Notes: generated by a model from the sequence alone, not told the origin. Positions 7,386 through 15,552 are shown, counted from the stretch's first letter. The stretch is DNA of 23,517 bases from Candidatus Bathyarchaeota archaeon (GCA_009889585.1 WUQV01000251.1:1-23517), one strand, 5' to 3'. Numbers and translations: made by a program.

Positions 7386-7817
7386 GTGGGCTACCTAGAG
7401 TACTTAAACGAAGCTTTAGAAGCTTATGGGAAAGCCCTTGAGGAATACAAGAGGGCCTTAAAGGAAAGAGACATAACGCTCCTCCGTAATGCTTGCGATA
7501 AGGGTTGGTTAGCAGTCGTTAAGGCTACCGACGCGCTCTTAGTCAGGAAGGGCATCGAGCCTGCGAAGAGCCACATCGATAGGCGTGATAAGCTTTGGAA
7601 GCTGTCTAAAGAGGACGAGGGCGTTCGTAGGCTAGGCTTTTACGATAGGCTTGGCGCTAGGATGCTTCACCTTCATATACAAGGCTATTATGATGGATCC
7701 GTTACCTTTGAGTCGGTTAAAGTGGAGCTAGAGAAAGTCAAAGAGTACATTAATGATGTACAAGCGATATATCCATTATCGAGCGTGTGCTTTAACGGCG
7801 TTATAAGCTCGCTATGA
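7386..7817 (+). CDS. HEPN/PaREP1-like protein
   Basis: 143 residues, all-helical by composition. The pattern resembles archaeal PaREP1/HEPN proteins: an N-terminal helical pair (YLNEALEAYGKALEEYKRAL), a middle block KGWLAVVKATDALLVRKG, then SHIDRRDKLWKLSKED and a C-terminal YDRLGARMLHLHIQGYYDG followed by a helix. HEPN proteins are often RNA-binding or ribonuclease modules paired with nucleotidyltransferases. No classical RxxxxH pair is clear and no partner gene is adjacent. It starts at GTG 7386. An AT-rich AATTTTTATT at 7349-7358 is placed for a leaderless transcript. The fold is fairly likely; the function is unknown. Confidence 0.65.
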   Translation: MGYLEYLNEALEAYGKALEEYKRALKERDITLLRNACDKGWLAVVKATDALLVRKGIEPAKSHIDRRDKLWKLSKEDEGVRRLGFYDRLGARMLHLHIQGYYDGSVTFESVKVELEKVKEYINDVQAIYPLSSVCFNGVISSL

Positions 7818-8013
7818 AATTCCTCCAATAATAGACGCTCTAATGAGAAATATAAAACGAGAGCCTAGGAACTAATAGCTTCTTGAACGATTTAAGCGTC
7901 GCTACTAATATTACAGATGAGGTCTAGGTGCGGAATACGTAATCCTCTGGAGTGCTTAAATGCTTTATCGACGTCCCTTTTAGGGATCTAAAGCTCATCT
8001 ACGGCTGAGAACG

Positions 8014-9189
8014 TTGGTTGAATTCGACGTAATCATCGTCCGACCTGGCGGCGAGGTCGGAGTTAAAGGGGAATGGACGAGGAGGGCTTACGAACGCCTC
8101 CTCAGGGATAACGTCAAAAGGTCGCTTGAATATAACGAGGTTCCTTACGAGCGGATCGTTTACGAACGTGGCAGGTTGTACGTGAGGACTAAGGCGGTTA
8201 AGGAAGCCGTTCAAGCGCTAAGCAAGGCCTTCGGGATATCCTCGCTCTCGCCAGCGGTCGAGGCCTCGTCGAAAATGGATGATATCGTTGAAGCAGCCCT
8301 TCGCTTAGCGGCTAGGGCCCTTTGCAAGGGCTTTAGCTTCGCCGTTCGCTGCAGAAGGGTCGGGGAACATCCTTACACTAGCATTGACGTATGCCGTGAA
8401 ATCGGCCGGAGCATTCTCGATAGCTTATCAGAGCTGGACCTACGAGTGGATTTGCGAAAACCAAACGTTGAAATTAACGTTGAGGTAAGGGAGGATAAAG
8501 CGTTCATCCTCTTAGAGATGATAAAGTGTGTCGGCGGGTTCCCGCTAGGCTCTCAACCTAGCGTTGTTTGCCTGTTCGACGGGAGCGTTAACTCCATCAT
8601 CGCAAGTTGGTTAGTAATGAGGAAGGGCTGTCCTACGATATTTGTTTACCTCGATAATAATCCATTCACGGACGAGAGTACGTTACAAAGAGCCGTTAAC
8701 GCCGCTAAAGCTCTCTCAAGGTGGGCGGTAGGCTTCCTAAAGGATCTTTACGTCGTTCCCCATGGGGCGAACTTAATCGAAATTAAGGAAAGGCTCCCTG
8801 AGCGCTTAACTTGTGCCCTTTGTAAGCGCTTAATGTATCGAATCGGGGAGGCGATAGCCGATGCTAAGGGGGCTGAAGGCATCGTTACAGGCGAGACGAT
8901 CGAGGGGCGGCTTGGCTGGATTCCTAAGGACTTAATAATGTTGGATGCAGCGGTCACGAAGTACCCCATCTACAGGCCTTTGATAGGTCTCGATGCAACC
9001 GAAGTCGATCGATTCGCTAAGGAGATAGGCATACATGAGCCCCCGCCTCTAGTGACCGAGTGTAAGGCCTTCCCCAAGGAGCCGAGCGAGGTGTTACCAG
9101 AGGAGGTATTATCGGCCGAAAGAGAATTAAACATTAGGGCGATGATCGAAAGGTCCGTTCAAAGCATTAAAGCCATAAAGTTATCATGA
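8014..9189 (+). CDS. ThiI-like tRNA 4-thiouridine synthetase homologue with degenerate PP-loop
   Basis: 391 residues from a TTG start. The N-terminus IIVRPGGEVGVKGEWTRRA matches the ThiI opening (VRYGEIxLKG). A THUMP-type RNA-binding region spans about 60-170, then a Rossmann-like AANH domain. The archaeal-type CxxC used for sulfur transfer is present at C267/C270 (TCALCKRLMYR). The ATP-binding PP-loop, normally SGGIDS, reads FDGSVNS at 188-194, with changes S to D, G to S and D to N, and the usual GQVASQT segment is replaced by EGRLGWIPKD. Either it is a paralogue with altered chemistry or a non-catalytic tRNA-binding protein. Remnants of a related copy lie near pgk. Family assignment is firm; thiolation activity is doubtful. 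Confidence 0.85.
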   Translation: MVEFDVIIVRPGGEVGVKGEWTRRAYERLLRDNVKRSLEYNEVPYERIVYERGRLYVRTKAVKEAVQALSKAFGISSLSPAVEASSKMDDIVEAALRLAARALCKGFSFAVRCRRVGEHPYTSIDVCREIGRSILDSLSELDLRVDLRKPNVEINVEVREDKAFILLEMIKCVGGFPLGSQPSVVCLFDGSVNSIIASWLVMRKGCPTIFVYLDNNPFTDESTLQRAVNAAKALSRWAVGFLKDLYVVPHGANLIEIKERLPERLTCALCKRLMYRIGEAIADAKGAEGIVTGETIEGRLGWIPKDLIMLDAAVTKYPIYRPLIGLDATEVDRFAKEIGIHEPPPLVTECKAFPKEPSEVLPEEVLSAERELNIRAMIERSVQSIKAIKLS

Positions 9190-9217
9190 GTTGCTATAAC
9201 ATCTTTAAATCAGCCTT

Positions 9218-9352
9218 ATGCCGAGTTCGGTAACTCAAGGGCGGCTTGGCTCCGCCAGAAACGCGCTTTATCATGAATCTCTAAGGGTAGATCTTGTGAC
9301 GTCGGATACAAAGCAAGCTACGGCTGCAAGAGGTGAGGACGTAGAAGTCTAA
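9218..9352 (+). other. Possible 44-residue ORF or protein remnant, unassigned
   Basis: ATG to TAA. The reading MPSSVTQGRLGSARNALYHE, then LRVDLVTSDTKQATAARGED, looks protein-like. After a one-base shift the reading continues as SLNDALKLSGLPLKDRDGRM and NFEA to a stop near 9421, suggesting a frameshifted remnant. No family is recognised. The rest of 9190-9459 holds nothing else I can support. Confidence 0.3.
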
Positions 9353-9459
9353 ACGACGCCTTGAAATTAAGCGGGCTTCCTCTTAAAGATCGCGATGGAC
9401 GAATGAATTTTGAGGCTTAAACTTCCCGCGACGATGGAGTTTTGCATTCGTTTGAATCG

Positions 9460-9753
9460 TTATTTCCATAATGGTTTACTTACACGCCATCGTTCTAACG
9501 CTTGCATAAACTCCTTTTCCAAATCTACCTCTAAATCTTCTGCAAGCTTCAATAATTCGAAGAGAACCTCTGCAAGCGCACAGCCTACATCAGCACGCCT
9601 CTCTCTTTCCTTGAAACCTTCTTTTTGCAGTATAGCGCTCGACAACTCGCCCAACTCCTCATAAACGCCTACAATAGAAGCTAATGGCGATCTTTTGATT
9701 TTATGCGTTTTCAATATTTCAGCTACTGACCCTTGGGCTTCGGATATCCTCAT
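9460..9753 (-). CDS. MazG-like nucleotide pyrophosphohydrolase-fold protein
   Basis: 97 residues, all-alpha. VYEELGELSSAIL matches the first MazG metal motif (EExxE). The second block, ADVGCALAEVLFELLKLAED, aligns with the usual E-L-A-D-V-L-F, but the Glu is Ala and the Asp is Glu. The family hydrolyses non-canonical or signalling NTPs; the altered second motif makes activity uncertain. ATG 9753 is chosen because the minus-strand TATA box TTTATAT (9783-9777) is about 26 bases away, predicting a leaderless transcript. ATG 9759 in the same frame adds two residues. It is a single gene convergent with thiI-like. Confidence 0.75.
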   Translation of the reverse strand: MRISEAQGSVAEILKTHKIKRSPLASIVGVYEELGELSSAILQKEGFKERERRADVGCALAEVLFELLKLAEDLEVDLEKEFMQALERWRVSKPLWK

Positions 9754-9776
9754 CACCATCCATTCTAATTACCAAA

Positions 9777-9783
9777 ATATAAA
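9777..9783 (-). promoter_or_regulatory. TATA box of the MazG-like gene
   Basis: TTTATAT on the minus strand, centred about 26 bases before ATG 9753. This spacing indicates leaderless transcription and decides between the two candidate starts. Confidence 0.55.
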
Positions 9784-9794
9784 TTGAAGGGAAG

Positions 9795-9945
9795 GAATAG
9801 AGCCAAAGCAGCCACGGTGGCTCAGCGGAAAGCCGTGAGTACCGTGAGCAGACGTGAAAATTGTCGTAAGGCGGGGGTCTACAGAAAAGGGACAGCTGGG
9901 AATCTTGAGGTTGGTAGAGGCATTGCACAACAGTTAAGCCTTTGA
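9795..9945 (+). other. Unassigned stretch with a short hairpin
   Basis: Contains the hairpin AGCCA-CGG-TGGCT and a reading DVKIVVRRGSTEKGQLGILR followed by LVEALHNS to a stop near 9936. It may be the tail of a lost gene or insertion element. I cannot assign it. 9946-10039 likewise shows no gene. Confidence 0.2.
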
Positions 9946-10099
9946 TTTTGTCGGGAGGGTTAGCACTTGGAGCCGTTCAGGCTTCTGATAGCAACTATCG
10001 CCTCTTTCTGTCTCTTCGGTTTCATGCCTTGCAAGCGCGTCAGCCTTGGATAACTTTAAACACAACAGCCCTCCTTCTCGGCTTCCTGTCCGTCCCAGG

Positions 10100-10384
10100 C
10101 GGCGCGTTAATGTCTGCGCCGATAGTCGATTTGGAAGCTAATAAGCTGGGTTTAAAATCAGAGAGGAAGTCAACGCCTCCGACGCCAGCCAAATTCATGA
10201 GGACGTTGGCTGTGAAGTTTCCGGCGACGTAAGCACCAATTGAGTAAAATAACACCCTTCCGAAGTTAGGCTGCCCAGCGAAGCCATGTTCTAAGTTATA
10301 GCTGGTGGCTAATATTAGGTATATTGAGTAAAATGTCACGGTTGGAGTTAAGAGTGATAATATATCAACTGCTATTATTATCAC
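10100..10384 (-). pseudogene. Truncated LivM-type branched-chain amino-acid ABC permease
   Basis: From GTG 10384 the reading runs through YSIYLILATSYNLEHGFAGQ, then PNFGRVLFYSIGAYVAG, the conserved LivM/LivH opening (NL-G-x-x-G-Q-x-x-F/L-G-x-x-x-F-x-x-I-G-A-Y). Recognisable membrane sequence ends near 10100. The continuation to a stop at 10040 is arginine-rich and unrelated (TDRKPRRRAVVFKVIQG). A full LivM is about 300 residues and less than a third remains. It follows a livH remnant in the order expected of an intact liv operon. Confidence 0.8.
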
Positions 10385-10385
10385 C

Positions 10386-10622
10386 TATAGATTAATGTTA
10401 GCTTAATCCTTGCTAACAACCTCTTCATCGTCACTCCAGTACTAACTGGCATTATACCTACTAACCCATCGGCCTTATGAGGAACACTAATATGATTATA
10501 ACCAATACTATAAGCGGCTTATATACAACGTCAACGCCGAAGAGCCCATATAACATCCCTACCCTAACGTTCTCCGATAGGCCTACGACATATCCACTTA
10601 TTATAGCCCCTCGCTAAGGTGT
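10386..10622 (-). pseudogene. C-terminal remnant of a LivH-type permease
   Basis: On the minus strand, GAIISGYVVGLSENVRVGML, then the hydrophobic LIVLVIIILVFLIRPMG, is the typical LivH C-terminus (the GLxxGxxE helix and the final helix ending in RPxG). After an in-frame stop, a shifted frame continues as VGIMPVSTGVTMKRLLARIK to a stop that overlaps the livM GTG. The N-terminal two thirds are absent, and the fragment abuts the 3' end of tiaS. Together with livM it shows that a branched-chain amino-acid uptake operon was lost here. Confidence 0.78.
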
Positions 10623-11926
10623 AAAGGAGCCGAGAGATGTCGTTGGGACCTCGGCGGAATTACGTACAACCCCTCCTTCACGTTTCGCTTTTCCTCCATC
10701 ACGATTTTCTTCAGCTCGATGGAGTAAAAGGAGCATTTGCGACAGCGAAAGCCCTTGTTAAGGCCAGCGGATTCCATCCTTTTTCCGCAATTCGGACACG
10801 TTGGGTTAAAAAGCACAAGCTTAGATGCTAGCTTCATGATTCTTAGCTTCTCCAGGTTTACCGTTAACGGGCGCTTTTTCGACGCTGGCTTAACGCCTCC
10901 GTAAACCTCAACTATGTCTCCAACGATTAGGTCTTGAGCTACCCTTCGTAACACACCCGTCTGTTCGTAAGCAGCGCAATCGACCTCGCTGGCTCCATCC
11001 CCGATCGTGAAAACCACGTGCCTCCTCGGGATGGCCCTCGGGCCCTTGGTCACGACCCCTTTAAGGATTATCGAGTGAAACGGCCTCAGCTCCTTAACGC
11101 TTTCCACCCGGCGCAAGTGGGCGTCCGTCCCCTGGTTGGTTCGGAAGATGATCCATCGTTCAACGGGCTCCAAAGCCTTGATCATCTCATGAGCCCTCTC
11201 GACGGCCTCCGGCGTCATGCCCCTGATGCCGTATAGAACCGGATCAGGACCCCTCGGCGTGATAAGCACCCGGCCCGTCTCTGGATCGACGTTATTAAAC
11301 GTCTCAGGGTAAGTTCTCTTATCCATTTCCTTTACCGAATCGATATCGATCATCCTAGGCTTACCGCGGTTCTCTGCCGTTCGATATGCGATAAGCTCGT
11401 AAGTATGGCGCCCTTCGAGCGTCTCCCCGATGGAAGCGAGAGCCCCTATGATCCCTCGGCTTCTTTTAAAGCCTACGGCTTCGGCCTTGAAGGCTTTGAT
11501 GAGCTTAAGGGCTTGCTTAAGGCTTACGACGCCTTGGATCGCTTGTTTGGCGAAATCCTTGATGGCCTCTGGGACGAGCTCGCCGAAGAAGAAGACCATG
11601 CCGGGGTCCGTCCCTTCGTTCTCAAGGTCTGAGTTCCGCTCGACGACATCGATCGTCTCCTCCACGAGCTCGTCGACGAGGGCTTCGTCTGCCTTCACCC
11701 GTAAGCACGTAGCCCCGTTCCCCCTCGTCTTCCATGGGACGTTCGGGTTTAACCGAATCAAGTTCGGGTAATCTAAGAGCTCGACGCCCAACCCCTTAAG
11801 CCTTTCCGTTAACAAAGCTGCTACATACGTAGTACAACCCATCCTTAGCGAATCTGTATCATCGATTCCTACGTGGATTACCACAGTTGAACACCGCGTA
11901 ATCATCGGCAAATTCAACCTAGCCAT
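10601..11926 (-). CDS. tiaS: tRNA(Ile2) 2-agmatinylcytidine synthetase
   Basis: Attaches agmatine to C34 of tRNA-Ile(CAU) so that it reads AUA; essential in archaea. Signatures: HVGIDDTDSLRMGCTTY (18-34), the kinase-like RGNGATCLRV and GTDPGMVFF, IFRTNQGTDAHL (about 260-271) opening the OB-fold, and a C-terminal zinc ribbon C377/C380...C395/C398. The 441-residue length is typical. The family usually begins just before VHIGIDDTDS, so one of the internal GTG/ATG codons (M8, V15 or V16) may be the true start instead of ATG 11926. The last few residues (HLSEGL) fall on the border with the livH remnant, so the C-terminus may have been remodelled. Confidence 0.96.
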   Translation of the reverse strand: MARLNLPMITRCSTVVIHVGIDDTDSLRMGCTTYVAALLTERLKGLGVELLDYPNLIRLNPNVPWKTRGNGATCLRVKADEALVDELVEETIDVVERNSDLENEGTDPGMVFFFGELVPEAIKDFAKQAIQGVVSLKQALKLIKAFKAEAVGFKRSRGIIGALASIGETLEGRHTYELIAYRTAENRGKPRMIDIDSVKEMDKRTYPETFNNVDPETGRVLITPRGPDPVLYGIRGMTPEAVERAHEMIKALEPVERWIIFRTNQGTDAHLRRVESVKELRPFHSIILKGVVTKGPRAIPRRHVVFTIGDGASEVDCAAYEQTGVLRRVAQDLIVGDIVEVYGGVKPASKKRPLTVNLEKLRIMKLASKLVLFNPTCPNCGKRMESAGLNKGFRCRKCSFYSIELKKIVMEEKRNVKEGLYVIPPRSQRHLSAPLHLSEGL

Positions 11927-12101
11927 ATGACGTAAATTTCATCATTCGCTTAAACGCCTTAATTCGAACGTGAACTTATGATGGCCTTCAAAGGGATCTT
12001 ACCTTATTAATAAGGTCCTCATCGAGGCAATTTTCGTACTTAAATATAAAAATGGAATTAACTGAGGCCTTCGAATGAGGCTTAGGCTCTACTACTATAG
12101 A

Positions 12102-12347
12102 TCACCCCTTCGTAAATCCCTCCATCGTTATCATCGTTAAGGTCGATCTGACCTTTTCGATCTTCCGAATATGCCACGTAACTATATCCTTAAGTTCATC
12201 CATGCTCTTCGTCTCGACCTTCGCGATTATGTCGTAAACGCCGTAGACGGCGTAAGCTTCCTTCACCCCCTCTATGCTCCTAATAGCTTTGAGGACTTCG
12301 CTCTCCGCACCAGCCTCGACGTTTAGCAACACGTAAGCGATGGGCAT
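12102..12347 (-). CDS. Stand-alone RAM (Lrp/AsnC effector) domain protein
   Basis: 81 residues with the ferredoxin-like alpha/beta pattern of the Lrp/AsnC ligand-binding domain and no DNA-binding HTH: MPIAYVLLNVEAGAESEVL, IEGVKEAYAVYGVYDIIAKV and VRSTLTMITMEGF at the end. Such modules bind amino acids or co-assemble with full-length Lrp regulators. The start is placed at ATG 12347, where the fold begins, because the longer reading from 12410 adds an unrelated N-terminus crossing a TATA-like TTTAAGG. It is divergent from the NAD(P)H-hydrate repair gene. Two relatives lie at 20734-21198. Confidence 0.88.
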   Translation of the reverse strand: MPIAYVLLNVEAGAESEVLKAIRSIEGVKEAYAVYGVYDIIAKVETKSMDELKDIVTWHIRKIEKVRSTLTMITMEGFTKG

Positions 12348-12428
12348 GACATCACGCTTCCTTAGTTTAATCGCACCAAACAGCCTTAAATGTTTCGCAA
12401 AGGGCATCAACTTGATCGAACGCCTTCG

Positions 12429-13964
12429 ATGGCGAAGGATATGCGAGAGGTCATCACGAGCCGGGAGATGCGAGCTTTAGAGTTGAACGCCGAGTACTTC
12501 GGCATATCGAGGCTTCAGCTGATGGAGAACGCCGGAAGGGGCGTCGCTGAGGAGGTCTCCCGTCGGTTTTCGCCTGAGTCGACCAAGGTCGCCGTTTTTT
12601 GCGGATTAGGCGGGAACGGAGGCGATGGGCTCGTCGCAGCTCGACATTTAGCATGTCGAGGCTTTAAGGTTGACGTCTTCTTAGCCGGAAGGGCTTCTGA
12701 TATTATCGACGAAGAAGCCAAGAGGAACTGGAGGGCCGTCGAATCGTTAAAGCGAGTCATACGGATTTATGAGGTCCATGACTCGAGCTTAGTGCCGGAA
12801 GTCGAAGCTAACGTCGTAATCGACGCTCTCCTTGGGATAGGCTTAAGGGGCGCTCCACGACCTCCGATCCTCCAGCTAGTGAGGAAGATAAACTCCATGA
12901 ACGCTTTTCGCGTTGCCGTAGACGTGCCGACCGGTGTTAACTCCGACTCAGGGGAGGCGTTAGAGGAGGCCGTAAGGGCCCATTTGACTGTAACGTTTCA
13001 TAAGAACAAGCCCGGCTTCGAATTCGCTAAGGAGTACGTCGGAGATGTCATCGTGAAGGACGTAGGCATACCTTTCGCTCTTGAGGAATTAGCGGGCCCT
13101 GGGGACGTAACGCTCGTGGTGAAGCCAAGACCTCCTGAGGCTCATAAGGGCGACTTCGGCAGGCTCCTCATAGTAGGCGGCAGCGACGTTTACTCAGGGG
13201 CCCCGGCGTTAGTGGCCATGGCCGCCTTAAGGGCTGGCGTAGACCTTACTTATATAGCGGCTCCTGAGAGAACCGCTTACGCTATTTCATCGATGTCCCC
13301 GAACCTCATCACGATAAAGCTGGAGGGGGCTTACCTTAATACGCGTAATACGCCCATCATAAGGAGGCAATTGAGGGCGGCGACAGCTGTTGTCGCAGGT
13401 CCAGGGCTCGGCCTTCACGTTGAAACAAAGGCCGCCGTGAAGGAACTAATCGAGGCCGTGGAGGAGGCGAACGTTCCGCTTTTGTTAGACGCGGATGGAT
13501 TGAAGGCCTTCGCTGAGTTCAAACGGCCCCTTAAGGTGCCTCTCGTCCTTACGCCTCACGCTGGCGAGTTCAAAATATTGACCGGAAGGGAGCTTCCGTC
13601 CAGCTTGGATAAGGTCGAGGAGGTTAGAAAGGCTGCCGCCGAACTTAAGGCCGTGATCTTGCTCAAAGGCCATATCGACATCGTATCCGATGGAAGAAGG
13701 GTTAAGCTGAACTTAACAGGGAACCCAGGGATGACGGTAGGAGGGACGGGGGACACGCTCTCCGGAGTAGTCGGCGCATTCCTCGCTCAAGGGGCGGATC
13801 CATTCGAGGCCGCCGTAGCAGGGGCGTTCGTAAACGGCGCTTGTGGCGACTTCGTAGCGAAGGAGAAAGGCTACTATATGGTGCCTACGGACCTCTTGGA
13901 TTGGATACCGAAGGTAATCGACGACCCCATGTCCCACGTTCCTTTAAGGAGGTCGTTATCGTGA
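12429..13964 (+). CDS. nnrDE: Bifunctional NAD(P)H-hydrate epimerase / ADP-dependent NAD(P)H-hydrate dehydratase
   Basis: Repairs hydrated NAD(P)H. The N-terminal YjeF/NnrE domain (about 1-210) shows SREMRALELNAEYFGI, LMENAGRGVAEE, CGLGGNGGDGLVAARHL and AVDVPTGVNSDSGE. The C-terminal ribokinase-like NnrD domain (about 230-500) shows HKGDFGRLLIVGGSDVYSGA, VVAGPGLGL, LLLDADGLKAF, TPHAGEF and the active-site GNPGMTVGGTGDTLSG. ATG 12429 (or 12441) is chosen; the longer reading from 12390 begins inside the likely promoter. At 511 residues it has normal two-domain length. The stop overlaps the Tsr3 GTG start. Confidence 0.96.
   Translation: MAKDMREVITSREMRALELNAEYFGISRLQLMENAGRGVAEEVSRRFSPESTKVAVFCGLGGNGGDGLVAARHLACRGFKVDVFLAGRASDIIDEEAKRNWRAVESLKRVIRIYEVHDSSLVPEVEANVVIDALLGIGLRGAPRPPILQLVRKINSMNAFRVAVDVPTGVNSDSGEALEEAVRAHLTVTFHKNKPGFEFAKEYVGDVIVKDVGIPFALEELAGPGDVTLVVKPRPPEAHKGDFGRLLIVGGSDVYSGAPALVAMAALRAGVDLTYIAAPERTAYAISSMSPNLITIKLEGAYLNTRNTPIIRRQLRAATAVVAGPGLGLHVETKAAVKELIEAVEEANVPLLLDADGLKAFAEFKRPLKVPLVLTPHAGEFKILTGRELPSSLDKVEEVRKAAAELKAVILLKGHIDIVSDGRRVKLNLTGNPGMTVGGTGDTLSGVVGAFLAQGADPFEAAVAGAFVNGACGDFVAKEKGYYMVPTDLLDWIPKVIDDPMSHVPLRRSLS
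13946..13953 (+). promoter_or_regulatory. Strong Shine-Dalgarno for tsr3
   Basis: AAGGAGGT lies 7 bases before GTG 13961, within the nnrDE reading frame. It fixes the tsr3 start and indicates translational coupling. Confidence 0.75.
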
Positions 13965-14494
13965 GCTTAGATTTACCGAGGATCTTCGTATATAACGTCC
14001 GACAGTGCGATCCGAAGAAGTGCACTTCGTTAAAGCTAAAGCGACATGGCTTGGTTCGCGTCGCTTATCGCGCCCGAGAGATCCCTAAGGAGGCCGTCGT
14101 ATTGAACCCCTTCTCGGACGTTGCGTTTTCGCCGGTGGATAAGGAGCGCTTAATCGAAAGCGGCTTAGTCGCCATCGATTGCTCATGGGAGCGAGCTGAT
14201 GAGGTATTAAGGCCCGTCCATAAGCACGCCCGTTGCCTGCCTTATCTAGTAGCGGCGAACCCGACCAATTACGGGACGCCGACGAAGTTAAGCACGGCCG
14301 AGGCGCTCGCCGCAGCCCTTTACATCGCGGGCTTTAAGGAGGAGGCGAGGCGATTGTTATCGATCTTCAAATGGGGTAATACGTTCTTTAAGTTGAATGA
14401 GGAGCTGTTGGAGAAGTACTCACGGGCGAAGGACAGTAAGGAGGTCGTGGATGTACAAAAGGAGTTTATAGGATCGAAGATTCCTTCGCTTTAA
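13961..14494 (+). CDS. tsr3: Ribosome biogenesis protein Tsr3 (rRNA aminocarboxypropyltransferase)
   Basis: Transfers the acp group of S-adenosylmethionine to a modified uridine in helix 31 of small-subunit rRNA. The 177-residue protein shows QCDPKKCTSLKLKRHG, LNPFSDVAFSPVD, GLVAIDCSWE and LPYLVAANPTNYGTP, the diagnostic Tsr3 blocks. The start is GTG 13961, overlapping the preceding TGA by 3 bases, with a strong AAGGAGGT at 13946-13953 inside the upstream gene. A longer in-frame reading from 13841 does not fit the family. It converges on sua5, and TTAA at 14491-14494 supplies both stop codons. Confidence 0.95.
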   Translation: MSLDLPRIFVYNVRQCDPKKCTSLKLKRHGLVRVAYRAREIPKEAVVLNPFSDVAFSPVDKERLIESGLVAIDCSWERADEVLRPVHKHARCLPYLVAANPTNYGTPTKLSTAEALAAALYIAGFKEEARRLLSIFKWGNTFFKLNEELLEKYSRAKDSKEVVDVQKEFIGSKIPSL

Positions 14495-15552
14495 TGAGGC
14501 CCTACTCGTACGATTAAAGACGAAGCCTTACGAAGCCTGTTCATTATCGCTAGGCCTATTCCGATGGGCTTAACGCCCTCGGCTAAGATGATGTCGACGC
14601 CTTCATCGTCGAACTCCCTCAAGAGCTTGAATAGGTTCTTAGCGATGGACTTAAGGTTCGACCTCGTCCCTAGGACTTTGACCCTTTCGGCCTCGTACTT
14701 ATCGCATGTCTCTTGAGTGGCTAAGATCCCCACGCTTTTTTCAACGCCCTTATAATATGAATAGAGATCGTTAATCTTAGAGGGTATTTGCTCTACGTCG
14801 CCTTCCACTAACGTCATTTGAGCTCTAGGGGCATAGTGCTTATGCTTCATGCCAGGGGATTTAGCGACGGCCGCTTCCACGGTTAGCTCAGCCTTTGCGA
14901 CTGGGTGAACTTCGACATCGCCTAAGACGGCCCTCAACTCCTCAAGGGTTATGGGTCCAGGCCTTAAGATCGTCGGAGGCTTACACGTTAAATCTAAAAT
15001 CGTTGAGTCTAGGCCGTAATCCGTCTCACCAGCGTCGAGGATTACGTCAACCTCGCCCCATAGGTCGTTGATCACGTGTTGAGCTGTCGTAGGGCTCGGC
15101 CTTCCGGCTAGGTTAGCGCTTGGCGCAGCTATTGGGACGCCAGCCGTCGATATCAATCGAGATGCCACGGGATGGATTGGCATACGTATGCACACGCTAG
15201 GCAATCTAGCCGTAACGACGTCTGGCACGAGCTCTGACCTAAGGAGTACGAAGGTTAAGGGGCCTGGCCAGAACCTCTTCATTAGCAGCTCAGCTGAGGG
15301 CGGAACCTCTTCAGCTAAAACCCATACGTCCTCGATGTCGGCGACGTGAACGATGATGGGGTTGTCCATAGGACGGCGCTTGGCTTGGAAGATCTTGATG
15401 ACGGCTCGTTCGTCGAGGGCGTTCGCCCCTAAGCCGTAAACGGTCTCTGTTGGGAAGGCCACTAACCCCCCTTGAAGGATTATGTCCGCTGCCAGCTTGA
15501 TTACCGATTGATCTATGTTCTGCGGATCCAGCTTCAATAACTTCGTCTCCAT
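14491..15552 (-). CDS. sua5: Threonylcarbamoyl-AMP synthase
   Basis: Makes threonylcarbamoyl-AMP from threonine, bicarbonate and ATP for the KEOPS complex to install t6A37 in ANN-decoding tRNAs. The YrdC domain (about 10-200) shows FPTETVYGLGANA (33-45), QAKRRPMDNPIIVHV, FWPGPLTFVL and APSANLAGRPSPTT. The linker SPGMKHKHYAP (about 232) and a C-terminal Sua5 domain complete the long Sua5-type architecture (353 residues). The ATG at 15552 fits the family. Upstream, TTTATTG on the minus strand near 15605-15611 is a possible TATA box. It converges on tsr3 with a 4-base overlap. Confidence 0.96.
   Translation of the reverse strand: METKLLKLDPQNIDQSVIKLAADIILQGGLVAFPTETVYGLGANALDERAVIKIFQAKRRPMDNPIIVHVADIEDVWVLAEEVPPSAELLMKRFWPGPLTFVLLRSELVPDVVTARLPSVCIRMPIHPVASRLISTAGVPIAAPSANLAGRPSPTTAQHVINDLWGEVDVILDAGETDYGLDSTILDLTCKPPTILRPGPITLEELRAVLGDVEVHPVAKAELTVEAAVAKSPGMKHKHYAPRAQMTLVEGDVEQIPSKINDLYSYYKGVEKSVGILATQETCDKYEAERVKVLGTRSNLKSIAKNLFKLLREFDDEGVDIILAEGVKPIGIGLAIMNRLRKASSLIVRVGPH

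Noticed and set aside
9795..9880. A tRNA gene beginning GCCACGGTGGCTCAGC
   Set aside because: The first bases look like acceptor and D-arm, but no anticodon stem or T-arm can be folded downstream.
9942..10232. Plus-strand ORF opposite livM
   Set aside because: The recognisable LivM motifs are on the minus strand, so this is a shadow.
11405..11771. Two plus-strand ORFs inside tiaS
   Set aside because: Antisense to a fully supported TiaS frame; leucine/serine-rich shadow translations.
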